From assembly GCA_028704385.1 (NCBI GenBank), contig JAQVLA010000003.1:1-64000 (forward strand): a stretch of 64,000 nt of DNA, written 5' to 3'. Origin of the DNA: Bacteroidales bacterium (lineage in GTDB: Bacteria > Bacteroidota > Bacteroidia > Bacteroidales > F082). This document shows positions 10,941 through 20,545 of this stretch, piece by piece. The notes below the pieces were generated by a model. It saw only the letters and a program-made list of their open reading frames with translations, made no database searches and was not told where the DNA came from. A program made the position numbers and the translations under genes. How positions within the stretch are numbered: position 1 is the stretch's first letter; each line of letters opens with the position of its first letter.

Positions 10941-11260
10941 TACTTAATTACCTCCCCTGTCTTTTTTGAATAACGTATTGATTTACCTGTCTTTTCATCC
11001 TGTTTGCGGCCAATACGTGAGGGCTTACCTGATTTATCCACAATCTTCAAATTCGAGATATGAACAGGAGCTTCCTGCTTCAGGATACCGCCTTTAGGGT
11101 TTTCGGCATTGGGTTTGGTGTGCTTCGAAACCAGATTAACACCTTCAACAAGTGCACGTTGTTTCTCCACATCAACCACTAACACTTTACCTTGTTCACC
11201 CTTATGGTCGCCGGCAATAACCATCACATTATCGCCTTTTTTTATGTGTAACTTTGTCAT
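10940..11260 (-). CDS. rplX: 50S ribosomal protein L24
   Basis: L24 starts 50S assembly and lies near the exit tunnel. The 106-residue protein opens with a KOW motif ([20 protein letters not shown]) followed by the conserved [20 protein letters not shown]. It overlaps rplE by one base. Confidence 0.98.
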   Translation of the reverse strand: MTKLHIKKGDNVMVIAGDHKGEQGKVLVVDVEKQRALVEGVNLVSKHTKPNAENPKGGILKQEAPVHISNLKIVDKSGKPSRIGRKQDEKTGKSIRYSKKTGEVIK

Positions 11261-11280
11261 ACTGCTTCTGCTTTTTGAGA

Positions 11281-11649
11281 TTAGAGTACTTCGGGAGCGA
11301 GTGATACGATTTTCATAAACTGTTTCTCTCTGAGCTCACGTGCCACAGGGCCGAAGATACGCGTACCAATCATTTCACCGGCATTATTTAGCAGCACAAC
11401 TGCATTATCTTCAAAACGGATGTATGATCCGTCGTTACGCCGTGTTTCTTTTTTAGTGCGAACAACAACGGCTTTTACCACAGCACCTTTTTTAACGTTT
11501 CCGCTGGGTAAGGCCTGCTTTACTGTTGCTACAATCTGATCGCCAATGCGGGCATATCTTTTTCCTGTTCCACCAAGTACGCGGATGCACAGCACTTCTT
11601 TTGCTCCGCTGTTATCTGCTACTGAAAGTCTTGATTCCTGCTGTATCAT
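11281..11649 (-). CDS. rplN: 50S ribosomal protein L14
   Basis: L14 lies at the subunit interface, forms bridges to 16S rRNA and is the contact for the silencing factor RsfS. The 122-residue product is canonical: [20 protein letters not shown] at the start, the signature region [20 protein letters not shown] in the middle, and [20 protein letters not shown] at the end. It is one base away from rpsQ. Confidence 0.98.
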   Translation of the reverse strand: MIQQESRLSVADNSGAKEVLCIRVLGGTGKRYARIGDQIVATVKQALPSGNVKKGAVVKAVVVRTKKETRRNDGSYIRFEDNAVVLLNNAGEMIGTRIFGPVARELREKQFMKIVSLAPEVL

Positions 11650-11650
11650 A

Positions 11651-11908
11651 TTACTTCGCCCTTTCGATTATTTCAGCTAATCTCCAACATTTATTTTTAC
11701 TCAACGGACGGGTCTCCATGATGCGAACGGTATCGCCGATATTGCAATCGTTGGATTCGTCATGAGCCATAAAAGTGCTGGTTCGTTTAACGAATTTCCC
11801 ATACATAGGGTGTTTTACACGACGAACGATCTGCACAGTAATAGATTTGTCCATCTTATTACTGACTACCACGCCGATTCTTTCTTTTCTGAGTTTCCTG
11901 GTTTCCAT
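11651..11908 (-). CDS. rpsQ: 30S ribosomal protein S17
   Basis: S17 is a primary 16S rRNA 5'-domain binder. The 85-residue OB-fold protein carries [20 protein letters not shown] at the N-terminus and the family signature [19 protein letters not shown]. It lies between rpmC and rplN. Confidence 0.98.
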   Translation of the reverse strand: METRKLRKERIGVVVSNKMDKSITVQIVRRVKHPMYGKFVKRTSTFMAHDESNDCNIGDTVRIMETRPLSKNKCWRLAEIIERAK

Positions 11909-11925
11909 CTGTCTACTCGTCCTTA

Positions 11926-12129
11926 TTATTGATTAGTTTCTGTCAACTGACGTTTTCTTAGTTCTGTCATCAAGCGTGCAATTGTTTTGCGATACGCTTT
12001 GATTTTATTTGGATTCTCGAGAGGCGAAACCGCATGATTCAGTTTTAACCGAACCAATTGCTTGCGTTCTTCTTCGAGGCGCTCGATCAGGTCAGCTGTG
12101 CTTAACTCTTTGATTACTTCCTGTTTCAT
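11926..12129 (-). CDS. rpmC: 50S ribosomal protein L29
   Basis: L29 is a two-helix protein near the tunnel exit that contributes to the trigger-factor and SRP docking site. The 67-residue form starting [20 protein letters not shown] at 12129 is preferred; an in-frame ATG eight codons upstream would overlap the end of rplP. The family core [20 protein letters not shown] is clear. Confidence 0.95.
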   Translation of the reverse strand: MKQEVIKELSTADLIERLEEERKQLVRLKLNHAVSPLENPNKIKAYRKTIARLMTELRKRQLTETNQ

Positions 12130-12139
12130 AGTCTTTTGC

Positions 12140-12565
12140 CTAATTATTTTCAACGTAATCTCTTCTTACTACAAATTTGGTGGTAATAGGCAGTTTTTGG
12201 GCTGCAAGACGCAAAGCTTCTTTTGCAATTGCCAATGGCACACCTTCGGCTTCAAAAATAATTCTGCCTGGAGAAACCGGAGCCACGAAATACTCTGGAG
12301 CACCTTTACCTTTACCCATACGTACCTCTGCAGGCTTTTTGGTGATGGGTTTATCAGGAAATACTCTGATCCAAATTTGTCCTTCACGTTTCATATAGCG
12401 TGTTACCGCCTGACGTGCTGCTTCAATCTGACGACCGGTAAGCCATGCTTCTTCCAGGGCTTTTATTCCAAAAGTACCAAAAGCAAGCTGGTGGCCGCGT
12501 TGTGACAGGCCTTTCATTTTACCTTTTTGGTGCCTTCTGAACTTTGTCTTCTTCGGTTGTAACAT
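12140..12565 (-). CDS. rplP: 50S ribosomal protein L16
   Basis: L16 helps organise the A-site region of 23S rRNA. The 141-residue protein starts [20 protein letters not shown] and carries the two family signatures around residues 60-95 ([20 protein letters not shown] and [20 protein letters not shown]). It lies between rpsC and rpmC. Confidence 0.98.
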   Translation of the reverse strand: MLQPKKTKFRRHQKGKMKGLSQRGHQLAFGTFGIKALEEAWLTGRQIEAARQAVTRYMKREGQIWIRVFPDKPITKKPAEVRMGKGKGAPEYFVAPVSPGRIIFEAEGVPLAIAKEALRLAAQKLPITTKFVVRRDYVENN

Positions 12566-12597
12566 TGTTACTGATGTATTAAAATTCTATACTTAAC

Positions 12598-13323
12598 TTA
12601 TTTACGTCTTCCTCTTTGGCGTGGGCCACTGCCTGGTTTTGGTGAACTACCCGGCTTTTTCGCCTGTCCGCCAACGGTTGTAGGAACAAGTTCAGGCTTT
12701 CCGTAGATTTCGCCTTTGCAGATCCATACTTTTATTCCGATACGTCCGTAAGTAGTGTGTGCTTCAACCAGTGCGTAGTCGATATCTGCACGTAAGGTAT
12801 GCAAGGGTATGCGCCCTTCTTTGTAGGTTTCCTGACGTGCCATTTCTGCACCACCAACACGGCCTGAGATCATTACTTTGATTCCTTCTGCACCAATACG
12901 CATACTCGAGCTGATGGCAGTTTTGATTGCCCGACGGAATGAAATACGACCTTCGATTTGTTTGGCTATCGTGGCTGCCACGATATATGCGTCCATTTCG
13001 GGGCGTTTGATCTCACTGATATTGATCTGTACCTCTTTACCGGTGAGCTTTTTCATCTCCTCTTTAAGCTTGTCAACTTCCTGACCGGCTTTACCGATGA
13101 TCATGCCTGGCCTGGCAGTTGATATGGTAACTGTAACCAGTTTTAGTGTACGTTCTATCGAAATGCGTGAAATTCCAGCTTTTCCCAAACGTGCATTGAG
13201 GTATTTTCTGATTTTGTCATCTTCAACTAATTTGGAAGAAAAATCTTTTCCTCCATACCAGTTAGAGTCCCAACCTTTGATGATTCCTAACCTTAGACCT
13301 ATTGGATTCGTTTTCTGTCCCAT
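12598..13323 (-). CDS. rpsC: 30S ribosomal protein S3
   Basis: S3 forms part of the mRNA entry channel and helicase centre with S4 and S5. The 241-residue product has the N-terminal [20 protein letters not shown], a KH type-2 domain (about 40-110; [20 protein letters not shown]) and the C-terminal domain signature [21 protein letters not shown] short Pro/Gly/Ser/Lys-rich tail ends RQRGRRK. Confidence 0.98.
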   Translation of the reverse strand: MGQKTNPIGLRLGIIKGWDSNWYGGKDFSSKLVEDDKIRKYLNARLGKAGISRISIERTLKLVTVTISTARPGMIIGKAGQEVDKLKEEMKKLTGKEVQINISEIKRPEMDAYIVAATIAKQIEGRISFRRAIKTAISSSMRIGAEGIKVMISGRVGGAEMARQETYKEGRIPLHTLRADIDYALVEAHTTYGRIGIKVWICKGEIYGKPELVPTTVGGQAKKPGSSPKPGSGPRQRGRRK

Positions 13324-13356
13324 TCAATTAAAACTTATCGGATTGATTCTGTCTGA

Positions 13357-13758
13357 TTATTCTTTTATTCTGCTGTCAACAACAAGAGTAACATGATTTG
13401 AACGCTTTCTGATGCGATGAGCCCGACCCTGAGGTGCTGGCTGAATCCTTTTGAGCATCCTGCCTGAGTCAACATAAATCTCTTTCACAAAAAGATTACT
13501 GTCCTCAATACGTTTTCCTTCGTTTTTTGATTCCCAGTTAGCAATGGCCGACCGTAACAGTTTATACACACGGTTGGATGCTTCCTTGGAAGAATATTGA
13601 AGTACATGTAGTGCCATTTCAACATCCATTCCTCTCACCATATCAGCAACAAGGCGCATCTTTCGAGGTGAAGTGGGTACATTACGCAACCTGGCAAATG
13701 ATGTTGTCTTTTTTGCAGTTTTGATCTCTTCTGCTTTATTATGTTTTCTAGCTCCCAT
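13357..13758 (-). CDS. rplV: 50S ribosomal protein L22
   Basis: L22 lines the exit tunnel with L4; changes in its hairpin give macrolide resistance. The 133-residue protein has a short N-terminal extension ([20 protein letters not shown]) before the family core [20 protein letters not shown]. The hairpin ([20 protein letters not shown]) shows no obvious deletion or insertion. Confidence 0.97.
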   Translation of the reverse strand: MGARKHNKAEEIKTAKKTTSFARLRNVPTSPRKMRLVADMVRGMDVEMALHVLQYSSKEASNRVYKLLRSAIANWESKNEGKRIEDSNLFVKEIYVDSGRMLKRIQPAPQGRAHRIRKRSNHVTLVVDSRIKE

Positions 13759-13772
13759 TTTATCGCAGTTCT

Positions 13773-14051
13773 TTATTTTTTACCTTTATCTTTTTTTCCA
13801 GCATGACCCCTGAAAATTCGGGTTGGGGCAAATTCTCCCAATTTATGTCCAACCATGTTTTCTGTGACATAAACAGGAATAAATTTATTTCCGTTGTGCA
13901 CAGCAATCGTCTGACCAACAAATTCAGGAGCAATCATTGAAGCTCTCGACCAGGTTTTGATCACAGACTTCTTTCCGGATTCAACATTAGCCATTACTTT
14001 CTTTTCAAGTTTGTAATGGATATATGGACCTTTTTTAAGCGAACGACTCAT
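13773..14051 (-). CDS. rpsS: 30S ribosomal protein S19
   Basis: S19 in the 30S head partners S13 and touches the A-site finger. The 92-residue protein starts [20 protein letters not shown] and carries the family signature [20 protein letters not shown]. It sits between rplB and rplV. Confidence 0.98.
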   Translation of the reverse strand: MSRSLKKGPYIHYKLEKKVMANVESGKKSVIKTWSRASMIAPEFVGQTIAVHNGNKFIPVYVTENMVGHKLGEFAPTRIFRGHAGKKDKGKK

Positions 14052-14080
14052 TGTATAAGGGTTTCTTCCTGATTAAACAA

Positions 14081-14905
14081 TTATTTCTTCCTTCTTTCGA
14101 TGATATACTTATCAGAAGCATTCTTTTTGGAACGCGTCTTATAACCTTTGGCCGGCAAACCTTTGCGGCTTCTCGGGTGACCTCCCGAAGCACGACCTTC
14201 GCCACCACCCATGGGGTGATCAACAGGGTTCATAACAACACCCCTTACGCGTGGTCTGCGACCTAACCATCTGCGACGTCCGGCTTTACCAGAAATTTCG
14301 AGACTATGATCGGCATTGGATACCATACCTACCGTGGCTTTGCATGACTGTAATATCATGCGGGTTTCTCCGGAAGGCATCTTCAAAACAGCAAACTTAC
14401 CATCGCGCGACATCAACTGTGCATACGATCCGGCACTTCTGGCCATCTTGCCACCCTGTCCGGGACGAAGCTCTATATTATGTACGACTGTACCAAACGG
14501 AACTTCACTCAGAAATAATGTATTTCCAACATTAGGAGCTGCACCCTGTCCGGATACAATTTCCTGCCCAACTTGTAAACCCTGTGGCGCAATGATATAA
14601 CGTTTTTCACCATCTTTGTAAAAAACCAAAGCAATACGTGCAGTACGGTTTGGATCGTACTCGATGGTTTTAACCACACCAGGTACACCATCTTTATCGC
14701 GTTTGAAGTCGATTATACGGTATTTCTGTTTGTGACCACCACCAACGTTGCGAATAGTCATTTTACCTTCTTTATTCCTACCACCTGTACTTCTTCCAGG
14801 AGCCAACAGGCTCTTTTCCGGTTTATCAGTAGTGATATCGTCAAAAGCGCTTATCAGTTTAAAACGCTGCCCAGGAGTTGTGGGTTTGTACTTCTTTAAA
14901 GCCAT
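14081..14905 (-). CDS. rplB: 50S ribosomal protein L2
   Basis: L2 is required for subunit association and peptidyl-transferase activity. The 274-residue product has the N-terminal OB-fold ([20 protein letters not shown]) and the SH3-like domain, and ends with the conserved loop containing the His near the catalytic centre ([20 protein letters not shown]). It is 5 bp after rplW. Confidence 0.99.
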   Translation of the reverse strand: MALKKYKPTTPGQRFKLISAFDDITTDKPEKSLLAPGRSTGGRNKEGKMTIRNVGGGHKQKYRIIDFKRDKDGVPGVVKTIEYDPNRTARIALVFYKDGEKRYIIAPQGLQVGQEIVSGQGAAPNVGNTLFLSEVPFGTVVHNIELRPGQGGKMARSAGSYAQLMSRDGKFAVLKMPSGETRMILQSCKATVGMVSNADHSLEISGKAGRRRWLGRRPRVRGVVMNPVDHPMGGGEGRASGGHPRSRKGLPAKGYKTRSKKNASDKYIIERRKK

Positions 14906-14909
14906 TTAT

Positions 14910-15200
14910 CTAAATGTTGCTAAAAAAATCAATATTTTCACCTTCAGCCAAAGTCACCACAGCTTTTTTAAAAGCATTGGTTTTACCGGCGATAATACCG
15001 GTTTTAGTGTAGCGCGACTTTCGCTTTCCATCATAGTTCATTGTGTTCACCGCAACTACTTCCACATCATAAAGCTCCTTGATAGCTTGTTTGATCTGCA
15101 GTTTGTTGGCGCGTTTGTCCACAATGAAGCCGTAGCGGTTGAGCTTTTCGCCCAGTGCGGTCATCTTCTCCGTAATTACCGGCCTTTGAATGATTTCCAT
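14910..15200 (-). CDS. rplW: 50S ribosomal protein L23
   Basis: L23 forms the main docking site for trigger factor and SRP at the tunnel exit. The 96-residue product starts MEIIQRPVITEKMTALGEKL and has the core FIVDKRANKLQIKQAIKELY. It lies between rplD and rplB, as in most S10 operons. Confidence 0.97.
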   Translation of the reverse strand: MEIIQRPVITEKMTALGEKLNRYGFIVDKRANKLQIKQAIKELYDVEVVAVNTMNYDGKRKSRYTKTGIIAGKTNAFKKAVVTLAEGENIDFFSNI

Positions 15201-15227
15201 TGCTATATACCTTTTTATATTCCTAAA

Positions 15228-15854
15228 TTAAGCCAGAATCTCTTCAATAGTTTTCAGGGAGCTCTCCAAAACAAACAGCTTATTTGCATTGAGAATATCA
15301 TAAGTATTCATACTGTTTGCCGTCACAACCTTCGTACGTTGCAGGTTGCGTGAAGAGAGCACAATATTTTGATCTGCTTTGGGCATCACAAACAAACTCT
15401 TGACACCCTGTAATTCAAAGCTGTTGAGAATTTGTACAAAATTCTTTGTTTTTGGAGCTTCAAAACTGAAATCTTCCAAAACAACAATTTGCTGATCTTT
15501 TGCTTTGTATGACAAGGCAGACTTGCGAGCCAGACGTTTAACTTTTTTGTTAAGCTTAAAGCTGTAATCGCGTGGTTTTGGTCCAAAAATACGACCGCCA
15601 CCAACAAAAACCGGAGACTTAAGGCTTCCGGCGCGAGCAGTACCTGTTCCCTTTTGTTTTTTGATTTTACGAGTACTTCCGGCCACTTCGTTTCTTTCTT
15701 TGGACTTATGTGTGCCTTGACGCTGATTAGCCAGAAACTGTTTAGTATCCAGATAAATGGCATGGTCGTTGGGCTCAATGCCGAAAACATTGTCGTGCAA
15801 CGTAACTTTACGATCTGTTGCTTCGCCGCTGATTTTATGTACTACTAATTCCAT
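15228..15854 (-). CDS. rplD: 50S ribosomal protein L4
   Basis: L4 lines the exit tunnel and, in Escherichia coli, represses the S10 operon. The 208-residue product carries the tunnel-loop region [20 protein letters not shown], where macrolide-resistance changes map; it is unaltered in outline. The start ([20 protein letters not shown]) overlaps the end of rplC by 10 bases, indicating coupled translation. Confidence 0.97.
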   Translation of the reverse strand: MELVVHKISGEATDRKVTLHDNVFGIEPNDHAIYLDTKQFLANQRQGTHKSKERNEVAGSTRKIKKQKGTGTARAGSLKSPVFVGGGRIFGPKPRDYSFKLNKKVKRLARKSALSYKAKDQQIVVLEDFSFEAPKTKNFVQILNSFELQGVKSLFVMPKADQNIVLSSRNLQRTKVVTANSMNTYDILNANKLFVLESSLKTIEEILA

Positions 15855-16468
15855 CTTTCAATTTTTAAAAATCCGTTCTTAGGTCCTGGAACAGCACCTT
15901 TTACTAAAATCAAGTTTTTCTCGGGTATGATTTTCACAATCTGAAGGTTAATCAACTTCACCCGGTCGCCACCCATTCTGCCAGCCATACGCATTCCTTT
16001 AAATACGCGCGACGGATATGAAGAAGCACCTATTGATCCCGGAGCTCTGAGCCTGTTATGCTGACCATGTGTAGACTGACCAACACCACCGAATCCATGA
16101 CGTTTTACAACACCCTGAAAACCTTTACCTTTACTAATACCTATAACGTCAACAAATTCGCCTTCCATAAATACCTCAACGGTAACAGACTCACCCATCG
16201 ATTTTCTTTTTTCGAAACGGGTAAACTCGGCAACCATGGCCTTCGGACTAGTGCCTGCTTTTCCAAAATGACCCTTCATTGCACTTGTGGTGTGCTTTTC
16301 CTTTTTCTCGCCAAAAGCAAGCTGCACTGCATCATAACCATCTTTCTCTTTGGTTCTGATTTGTGTCACAATGCACGGACCGGCTTCAATAACTGTTACA
16401 GGAAGATTCTTCCCGCTTTCGTCATAAACGCTGGTCATTCCAACCTTTTTTCCTAGTAATCCTGACAT
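15845..16468 (-). CDS. rplC: 50S ribosomal protein L3
   Basis: L3 is one of two initiators of 50S assembly and reaches the peptidyl-transferase centre. The 207-residue protein starts [20 protein letters not shown] and has the long central extension ([20 protein letters not shown]). Where E. coli has the PrmB-methylated Gln after GSIG, this protein has Ala ([13 protein letters not shown]), so that modification cannot occur here. It is between rpsJ and rplD. Confidence 0.97.
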   Translation of the reverse strand: MSGLLGKKVGMTSVYDESGKNLPVTVIEAGPCIVTQIRTKEKDGYDAVQLAFGEKKEKHTTSAMKGHFGKAGTSPKAMVAEFTRFEKRKSMGESVTVEVFMEGEFVDVIGISKGKGFQGVVKRHGFGGVGQSTHGQHNRLRAPGSIGASSYPSRVFKGMRMAGRMGGDRVKLINLQIVKIIPEKNLILVKGAVPGPKNGFLKIERWN

Positions 16469-16508
16469 GATACTATACTTTTGTATTTCTTGCTGCTACT
16501 GCAACAGG

Positions 16509-16814
16509 TCAAACTTTAATTTCTACTTCTACACCACTTGGAAGCTCAAGCTTCATCAATGCATCGATCGTTTGTGAAGTCGAGCTGTAGATATCGAGCA
16601 GACGTTTATAGGACGAGAGCTCAAATTGTTCTCTTGACTTTTTGTGCACGAATGTCGAACGCAAAACAGTGTAAATCTTTTTGTCTGTTGGCAACGGAAT
16701 AGGACCGTTTACTACAGCTCCTGTCGTTTTAATTGTCTTCACGATCTTCTCAGCCGATTTATCAACCAGGTTGTGATCGTATGACTTCAATTTTATTCTA
16801 ATCCTTTGGCTCAC
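16509..16814 (-). CDS. rpsJ: 30S ribosomal protein S10 (NusE)
   Basis: S10 is a 30S head protein and, as NusE, partners NusB on boxA RNA and links NusG to the ribosome. The 101-residue product starts [20 protein letters not shown] and carries the signature [20 protein letters not shown]. It heads the S10 block, 25 bp after fusA, with no separate promoter evident. Confidence 0.98.
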   Translation of the reverse strand: MSQRIRIKLKSYDHNLVDKSAEKIVKTIKTTGAVVNGPIPLPTDKKIYTVLRSTFVHKKSREQFELSSYKRLLDIYSSTSQTIDALMKLELPSGVEVEIKV

Positions 16815-16839
16815 GTTGAAGAATTATTATTGTTTACAA

Positions 16840-18954
16840 TTATATGATGATTCCTTTTGCTTTATATACTATTTCTTCGGCAATATTCTCAGGTGCAGGT
16901 GCATAATGACTAAACTCCATACTTGATGTGGCTCTGCCCGAAGTTAAACTTCGAAGTGAGGTAACATAACCAAACATCTCTGATAATGGCACTTCTGCTT
17001 TAATCACCTGCCCACTTAACTTTGCTGTCACTTCACGAAGTATTGCGCGTCGCTTATTAAGGTCGCCGGTAACTTCACCCAGAAATTCGTCCGGAGTGAG
17101 TACTTCTACCTTCATAATTGGTTCCAGTAAGATTGATTTAGCTTTTCGGCAGGCAACCTTGTACCCAAGACGGGCTGCCATTTCGAACGACAACGCGTCA
17201 CTATCCACCGCGTGGAAAGAACCGTCGATAAGCCTAACCTTGATGCTATCTACCGGATAACCGGCCAACACACCATTCGAAAGTGATTCTCTGAAACCTT
17301 TTTGAATAGCCGGGAGAAATTCGCGGGGAATATTACCGCCCTTCACTTCGTCAATGAACTGCAAACCAACAATCCCATCATCGGCTGGTCCGATTTCAAA
17401 GATGATATCAGCAAACTTACCTTTACCACCGGTTTGTTTCTTATAAACCTCGCGGTGATTTGCTTTTGCTGTGATCGCTTCTTTATAAGCAACCTGGGGA
17501 CGACCCTGATTAGCTTCTACCTTGAATTCACGTTTCAAGCGGTCAACCAAAATTTCGAGGTGTAATTCTCCCATTCCGGAAATGATTGTTTGACCAGAGT
17601 TTTCATCCGTTTTCACATGGAATGTTGGATCTTCTTCGGCCAATTTTGCAAGGGCAATGGACATTTTATCCATGTCTGCCTGTGTTTTGGGCTCAATAGC
17701 TACAGCAATTACAGGCTCCGGGAATGACATTGATTCGAGCAAAATAGGCTTATTTTCAACACAAAGCGTATCGCCAGTGCGAATTGTTTTAAAGCCAACA
17801 GCTGCTCCAATATCACCAGCTTCTATGTGGTCGAGAGGATTTTGCTTGTTGGCGTGCATTTGCATAATCCTTGAGATACGTTCTTTTTTGCCGGTGGATG
17901 CATTGAAAACATATGAGCCCGACTCCAGAACACCGGAATAAACGCGGAAGAAAGCAATGCGTCCTACAAAAGGATCAGTAGCAATCTTAAACGCCAGGGC
18001 ACTAAAAGGCTCATCAACACTTACTTTTCTGATCTCTTCCTTTTCTGTGCGGGGATTGATCCCTGTCACAGCATCCACATCAAGCGGGCTGGGCAGGAAT
18101 TGAACGATGCCATTCAAAAGCATCTGAACACCCTTGTTTTTAAATGCAGAACCGCACATCACCGGTGAGATACGCATCTCAACAGTTGCTTTTCTGATCT
18201 GAGCGATGATCTCGTCTTCGGTAATACTATCCGGATCATCCATGAATTTCTCCAATAACTCATCACTATCTTCTGCAACACCCTCAATCAGCTTAAGACG
18301 ATACTTCTCAGCTGTTTCGGCCAGGTCATCAGGGATTGGCACTTCAACCACAACAACACCTTTCGAACTGTCGTCCCAAACAAAAGCCTTGTTACGTATT
18401 AAATCCACAACACCTTTAAATGATTCTTCTTCGCCAATAGGTATTTGCAATGGTATCGGATTAGCACCCAATCTTTCTTTGATCTGATCGAGTACACTAT
18501 AAAAATCAGCACCAGAACGGTCCATTTTGTTCACAAAACAAAGTCGTGGCACCTTATATTTATCAGCTTGCCGCCAAACCGTTTCGGATTGTGGTTCAAC
18601 ACCACCAACCGCACAAAACAGAGCAACAGCGCCATCCAGCACACGCAATGAACGTTCTACCTCAACGGTAAAATCAACGTGTCCGGGAGTATCAATGATA
18701 TTTATCTTGTATTTCTTCTGATCAAAATCCCAGAAAACAGTCGTAGCTGCTGAAGTAATGGTGATACCACGCTCCTGCTCCTGAACCATCCAGTCCATAG
18801 TAGCAGAACCCTCGTGTGTTTCCCCAAGCTTATGACTGCGGCCGGTATAATAAAGGATACGCTCAGTAGTGGTAGTTTTACCCGCGTCAATATGAGCCAT
18901 AATGCCAATATTACGGGTATGTTTCAAGTTATGTATGGTCTTTTCCTCTGCCAT
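16840..18954 (-). CDS. fusA: Translation elongation factor G
   Basis: EF-G is the GTPase that drives translocation and, with RRF, ribosome recycling. The 704-residue protein has the full five-domain layout. The G domain shows G1 [11 protein letters not shown], switch region [21 protein letters not shown]3 DTPGHVDF and G4 NKMDRSGAD. Domain II follows near residue 300 and domain IV near 490 ([20 protein letters not shown]). It ends with domain V ([20 protein letters not shown]). It sits between rpsG and rpsJ; tuf is not beside it, as is usual in this phylum. Confidence 0.98.
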   Translation of the reverse strand: MAEEKTIHNLKHTRNIGIMAHIDAGKTTTTERILYYTGRSHKLGETHEGSATMDWMVQEQERGITITSAATTVFWDFDQKKYKINIIDTPGHVDFTVEVERSLRVLDGAVALFCAVGGVEPQSETVWRQADKYKVPRLCFVNKMDRSGADFYSVLDQIKERLGANPIPLQIPIGEEESFKGVVDLIRNKAFVWDDSSKGVVVVEVPIPDDLAETAEKYRLKLIEGVAEDSDELLEKFMDDPDSITEDEIIAQIRKATVEMRISPVMCGSAFKNKGVQMLLNGIVQFLPSPLDVDAVTGINPRTEKEEIRKVSVDEPFSALAFKIATDPFVGRIAFFRVYSGVLESGSYVFNASTGKKERISRIMQMHANKQNPLDHIEAGDIGAAVGFKTIRTGDTLCVENKPILLESMSFPEPVIAVAIEPKTQADMDKMSIALAKLAEEDPTFHVKTDENSGQTIISGMGELHLEILVDRLKREFKVEANQGRPQVAYKEAITAKANHREVYKKQTGGKGKFADIIFEIGPADDGIVGLQFIDEVKGGNIPREFLPAIQKGFRESLSNGVLAGYPVDSIKVRLIDGSFHAVDSDALSFEMAARLGYKVACRKAKSILLEPIMKVEVLTPDEFLGEVTGDLNKRRAILREVTAKLSGQVIKAEVPLSEMFGYVTSLRSLTSGRATSSMEFSHYAPAPENIAEEIVYKAKGIII

Positions 18955-18984
18955 TTTCGTGTTGTAGCGTATTAACCTTTTATA

Positions 18985-19452
18985 TTAAAATCTGAAATGG
19001 GAGAATGCCTTGTTGGCTTCTGCCATTCTGTGAGTGTCTTCTTTTTTCTTAAATGCTGCACCTTCTTCTTTATAAGCTGCCATAATCTCACCAGCAAGTT
19101 TTTGTCCCATAGATTTCTCGTGACGCTTGCGGGCATAACCGATAAGATTTTTCATACCGATGGATTGTTTACGGCCCGGACGAATTTCAGAGGGGATCTG
19201 GAAAGTAGCACCACCAATACGACGGCTTCTGACCTCCACAGCCGGTGTTACATTTGCCAAAGCCTTTTTCCAAACTTCAACAGCATCCTCACCGGTTTTT
19301 TGCCCAACGATATCCATCGCCTCATAAAAAACCTGGTAAGCAATATTTTTCTTGCCTTTGAGCATGATGTTATTCACAAACTTGGTAACCATCACATCCC
19401 CAAACTTTGGGTCAGGCAAAATGATTCTTTTCTTTGGTTTAGCTTTTCTCAT
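18985..19452 (-). CDS. rpsG: 30S ribosomal protein S7
   Basis: S7 nucleates the 30S head and lies at the mRNA exit; in E. coli it represses the str operon. The 155-residue product starts [20 protein letters not shown] and has the signature region [20 protein letters not shown]. The C-terminal helix ([15 protein letters not shown]) is short, as in many bacteria. The gene is between rpsL and fusA. Confidence 0.98.
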   Translation of the reverse strand: MRKAKPKKRIILPDPKFGDVMVTKFVNNIMLKGKKNIAYQVFYEAMDIVGQKTGEDAVEVWKKALANVTPAVEVRSRRIGGATFQIPSEIRPGRKQSIGMKNLIGYARKRHEKSMGQKLAGEIMAAYKEEGAAFKKKEDTHRMAEANKAFSHFRF

Positions 19453-19495
19453 TGATTAAATCTTAGTCTGAAAAACATTCTTTTTTATGACAGTC

Positions 19496-19873
19496 TTATT
19501 TTTTCTTAGGGCGTTTGGTGCCATATTTTGAACGACGCTGCGAGCGGCCTTCAACTCCAGAAGTATCAAGTGCTCCGCGAATGATATGATAACGAACGCC
19601 AGGTAAATCTTTCACACGACCGCCACGAATCATTACGATGGAGTGTTCCTGCAGGTTATGACCTTCGCCAGGAATGTAAGCATTTACCTCTTTTCCATTT
19701 GTCAATCGAACCCTGGCCACTTTACGCATGGCCGAATTAGGTTTTTTAGGAGTAGTGGTGTAAACCCTCACGCAAACTCCGCGGCGCTGTGGGCAGGAAT
19801 CCAGTGCAGGAGACTTGCTTTTATCAACCAGTTTTTGGCGTCCTTTTCGCACTAATTGTTGAATAGTCGGCAT
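19496..19873 (-). CDS. rpsL: 30S ribosomal protein S12
   Basis: S12 is at the decoding centre. The 125-residue protein has the conserved loops [19 protein letters not shown] (Lys43 is the site of most streptomycin-resistance changes and is wild type here) and [16 protein letters not shown], with the Asp that is methylthiolated in some bacteria. It is the first gene of the superoperon, reading leftward, after a leader that carries two promoters. Confidence 0.98.
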   Translation of the reverse strand: MPTIQQLVRKGRQKLVDKSKSPALDSCPQRRGVCVRVYTTTPKKPNSAMRKVARVRLTNGKEVNAYIPGEGHNLQEHSIVMIRGGRVKDLPGVRYHIIRGALDTSGVEGRSQRRSKYGTKRPKKK

Positions 19874-19919
19874 TTTAAACTATTTAATTTATTGATAATT
19901 TAACCCGTTTTTGGGAGCG

Positions 19920-19949
19920 CAAAAGTACTATAAATTCATAAACCTACAA
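19920..19949 (-). promoter_or_regulatory. Proximal promoter (P2) of the ribosomal superoperon
   Basis: On the minus strand TACTTTTG (19927-19920) is preceded by TTG (19949-19947) with a 19-nt spacer. Initiation near 19913 would give a short leader of about 40 nt before rpsL, skipping the structured region upstream. Confidence 0.65.
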
Positions 19950-20008
19950 TACTTTGCTCTAAATTAATTTCTTAACATTTTACGGGATGTAGTCGAAGGA
20001 GGGATAAA

Positions 20009-20110
20009 CCTTGTGGTCAAGGCTCTCAAAACACATGTGAAGCTCTATTTTAGGATGTCTCCGGCTTTACACATGAAGAAACCTATTACGTTTTAGTTTA
20101 TCAGGTTCCT
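20009..20110 (-). ncRNA. Structured leader RNA between the two rpsL promoters
   Basis: RNA from the distal promoter can form three successive hairpins: AGGTTCC pairing with GAAACCT (arms 20103-20109 and 20078-20084, one G-U pair), CATGTG with CACATG (arms 20070-20075 and 20034-20039) and a compact CCTTG-acca-CAAGG hairpin (20009-20022). None is followed by a long U run, so simple attenuation is not evident. A role as a ribosomal-protein binding site is possible but not shown. No known leader family could be assigned by eye. Confidence 0.4.
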
Positions 20111-20160
20111 TTAACTATATCGTTTCCAGTTACTTTTAACTTCCCAACGTTTTGGGGCTG

Positions 20161-20190
20161 CAAAGGTAAAAAGTTTTTTTTATCCGGCAA
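20161..20190 (-). promoter_or_regulatory. Distal promoter (P1) of the ribosomal superoperon
   Basis: The minus strand carries TACCTTTG (20168-20161) with TTG (20190-20188) 19 nt upstream, a full match to the phylum consensus. The start point would be near 20154, about 280 nt before the rpsL ATG, producing the structured leader. Confidence 0.7.
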
Positions 20191-20336
20191 GAGTTAGCTT
20201 AATTTTTTTCGATGTTTTTTTGTTTGGCCTGTAAAAACAAAATCTCCAAATCCCTGATCTCTACTAATTCACTTTTCATCTCAATTGGAAATATATTGCT
20301 TCTTTTGTTTAGGGTCACTTTATTGCCCCCAAACTC

Positions 20337-20384
20337 TACCTGGCAACAGATTTACCTGGAGGGAGATCTACTTGGCGGGAGACA
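20337..20384. repeat. Three degenerate 16-bp tandem repeats
   Basis: Three adjacent units read TACCTGGCAACAGATT, TACCTGGAGGGAGATC and TACTTGGCGGGAGACA. Neighbouring copies match at 11 and 12 of 16 positions. A looser relative (TACTTCAGGCAAGACC) begins at 20392. The array lies in the non-coding stretch 20200-20517 upstream of pcrA. The period is not a multiple of three, which argues against a coding repeat. No function is evident. Confidence 0.45.
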
Positions 20385-20517
20385 GGTATGTTACTTCAGG
20401 CAAGACCTCATAGTTGAAGCACTAATAACAACCTCCACCAACAACCATAACAACCATAATAACACCTTCTCCCAACAAATATCCCCAAACTCCCCCTTCT
20501 CTTCTGCCGAAATAATG

Positions 20518-20525
20518 TAGTTTTG
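20518..20525 (+). promoter_or_regulatory. Promoter -7 box of pcrA
   Basis: TAGTTTTG matches TAnnTTTG and lies 20 bp upstream of the GTG start of the helicase gene. No TTG is present at the -33 distance, so the match is partial. Confidence 0.45.
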
Positions 20526-20545
20526 CACTCCTAAAAATACGTTCA

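Noticed and set aside
20212-20520. A 102-codon open frame on the plus strand upstream of pcrA
   Set aside because: Composition is low-complexity and Asn/Thr-rich, the 16-bp tandem repeats inside it are not in phase with codons, and no family resemblance is visible.
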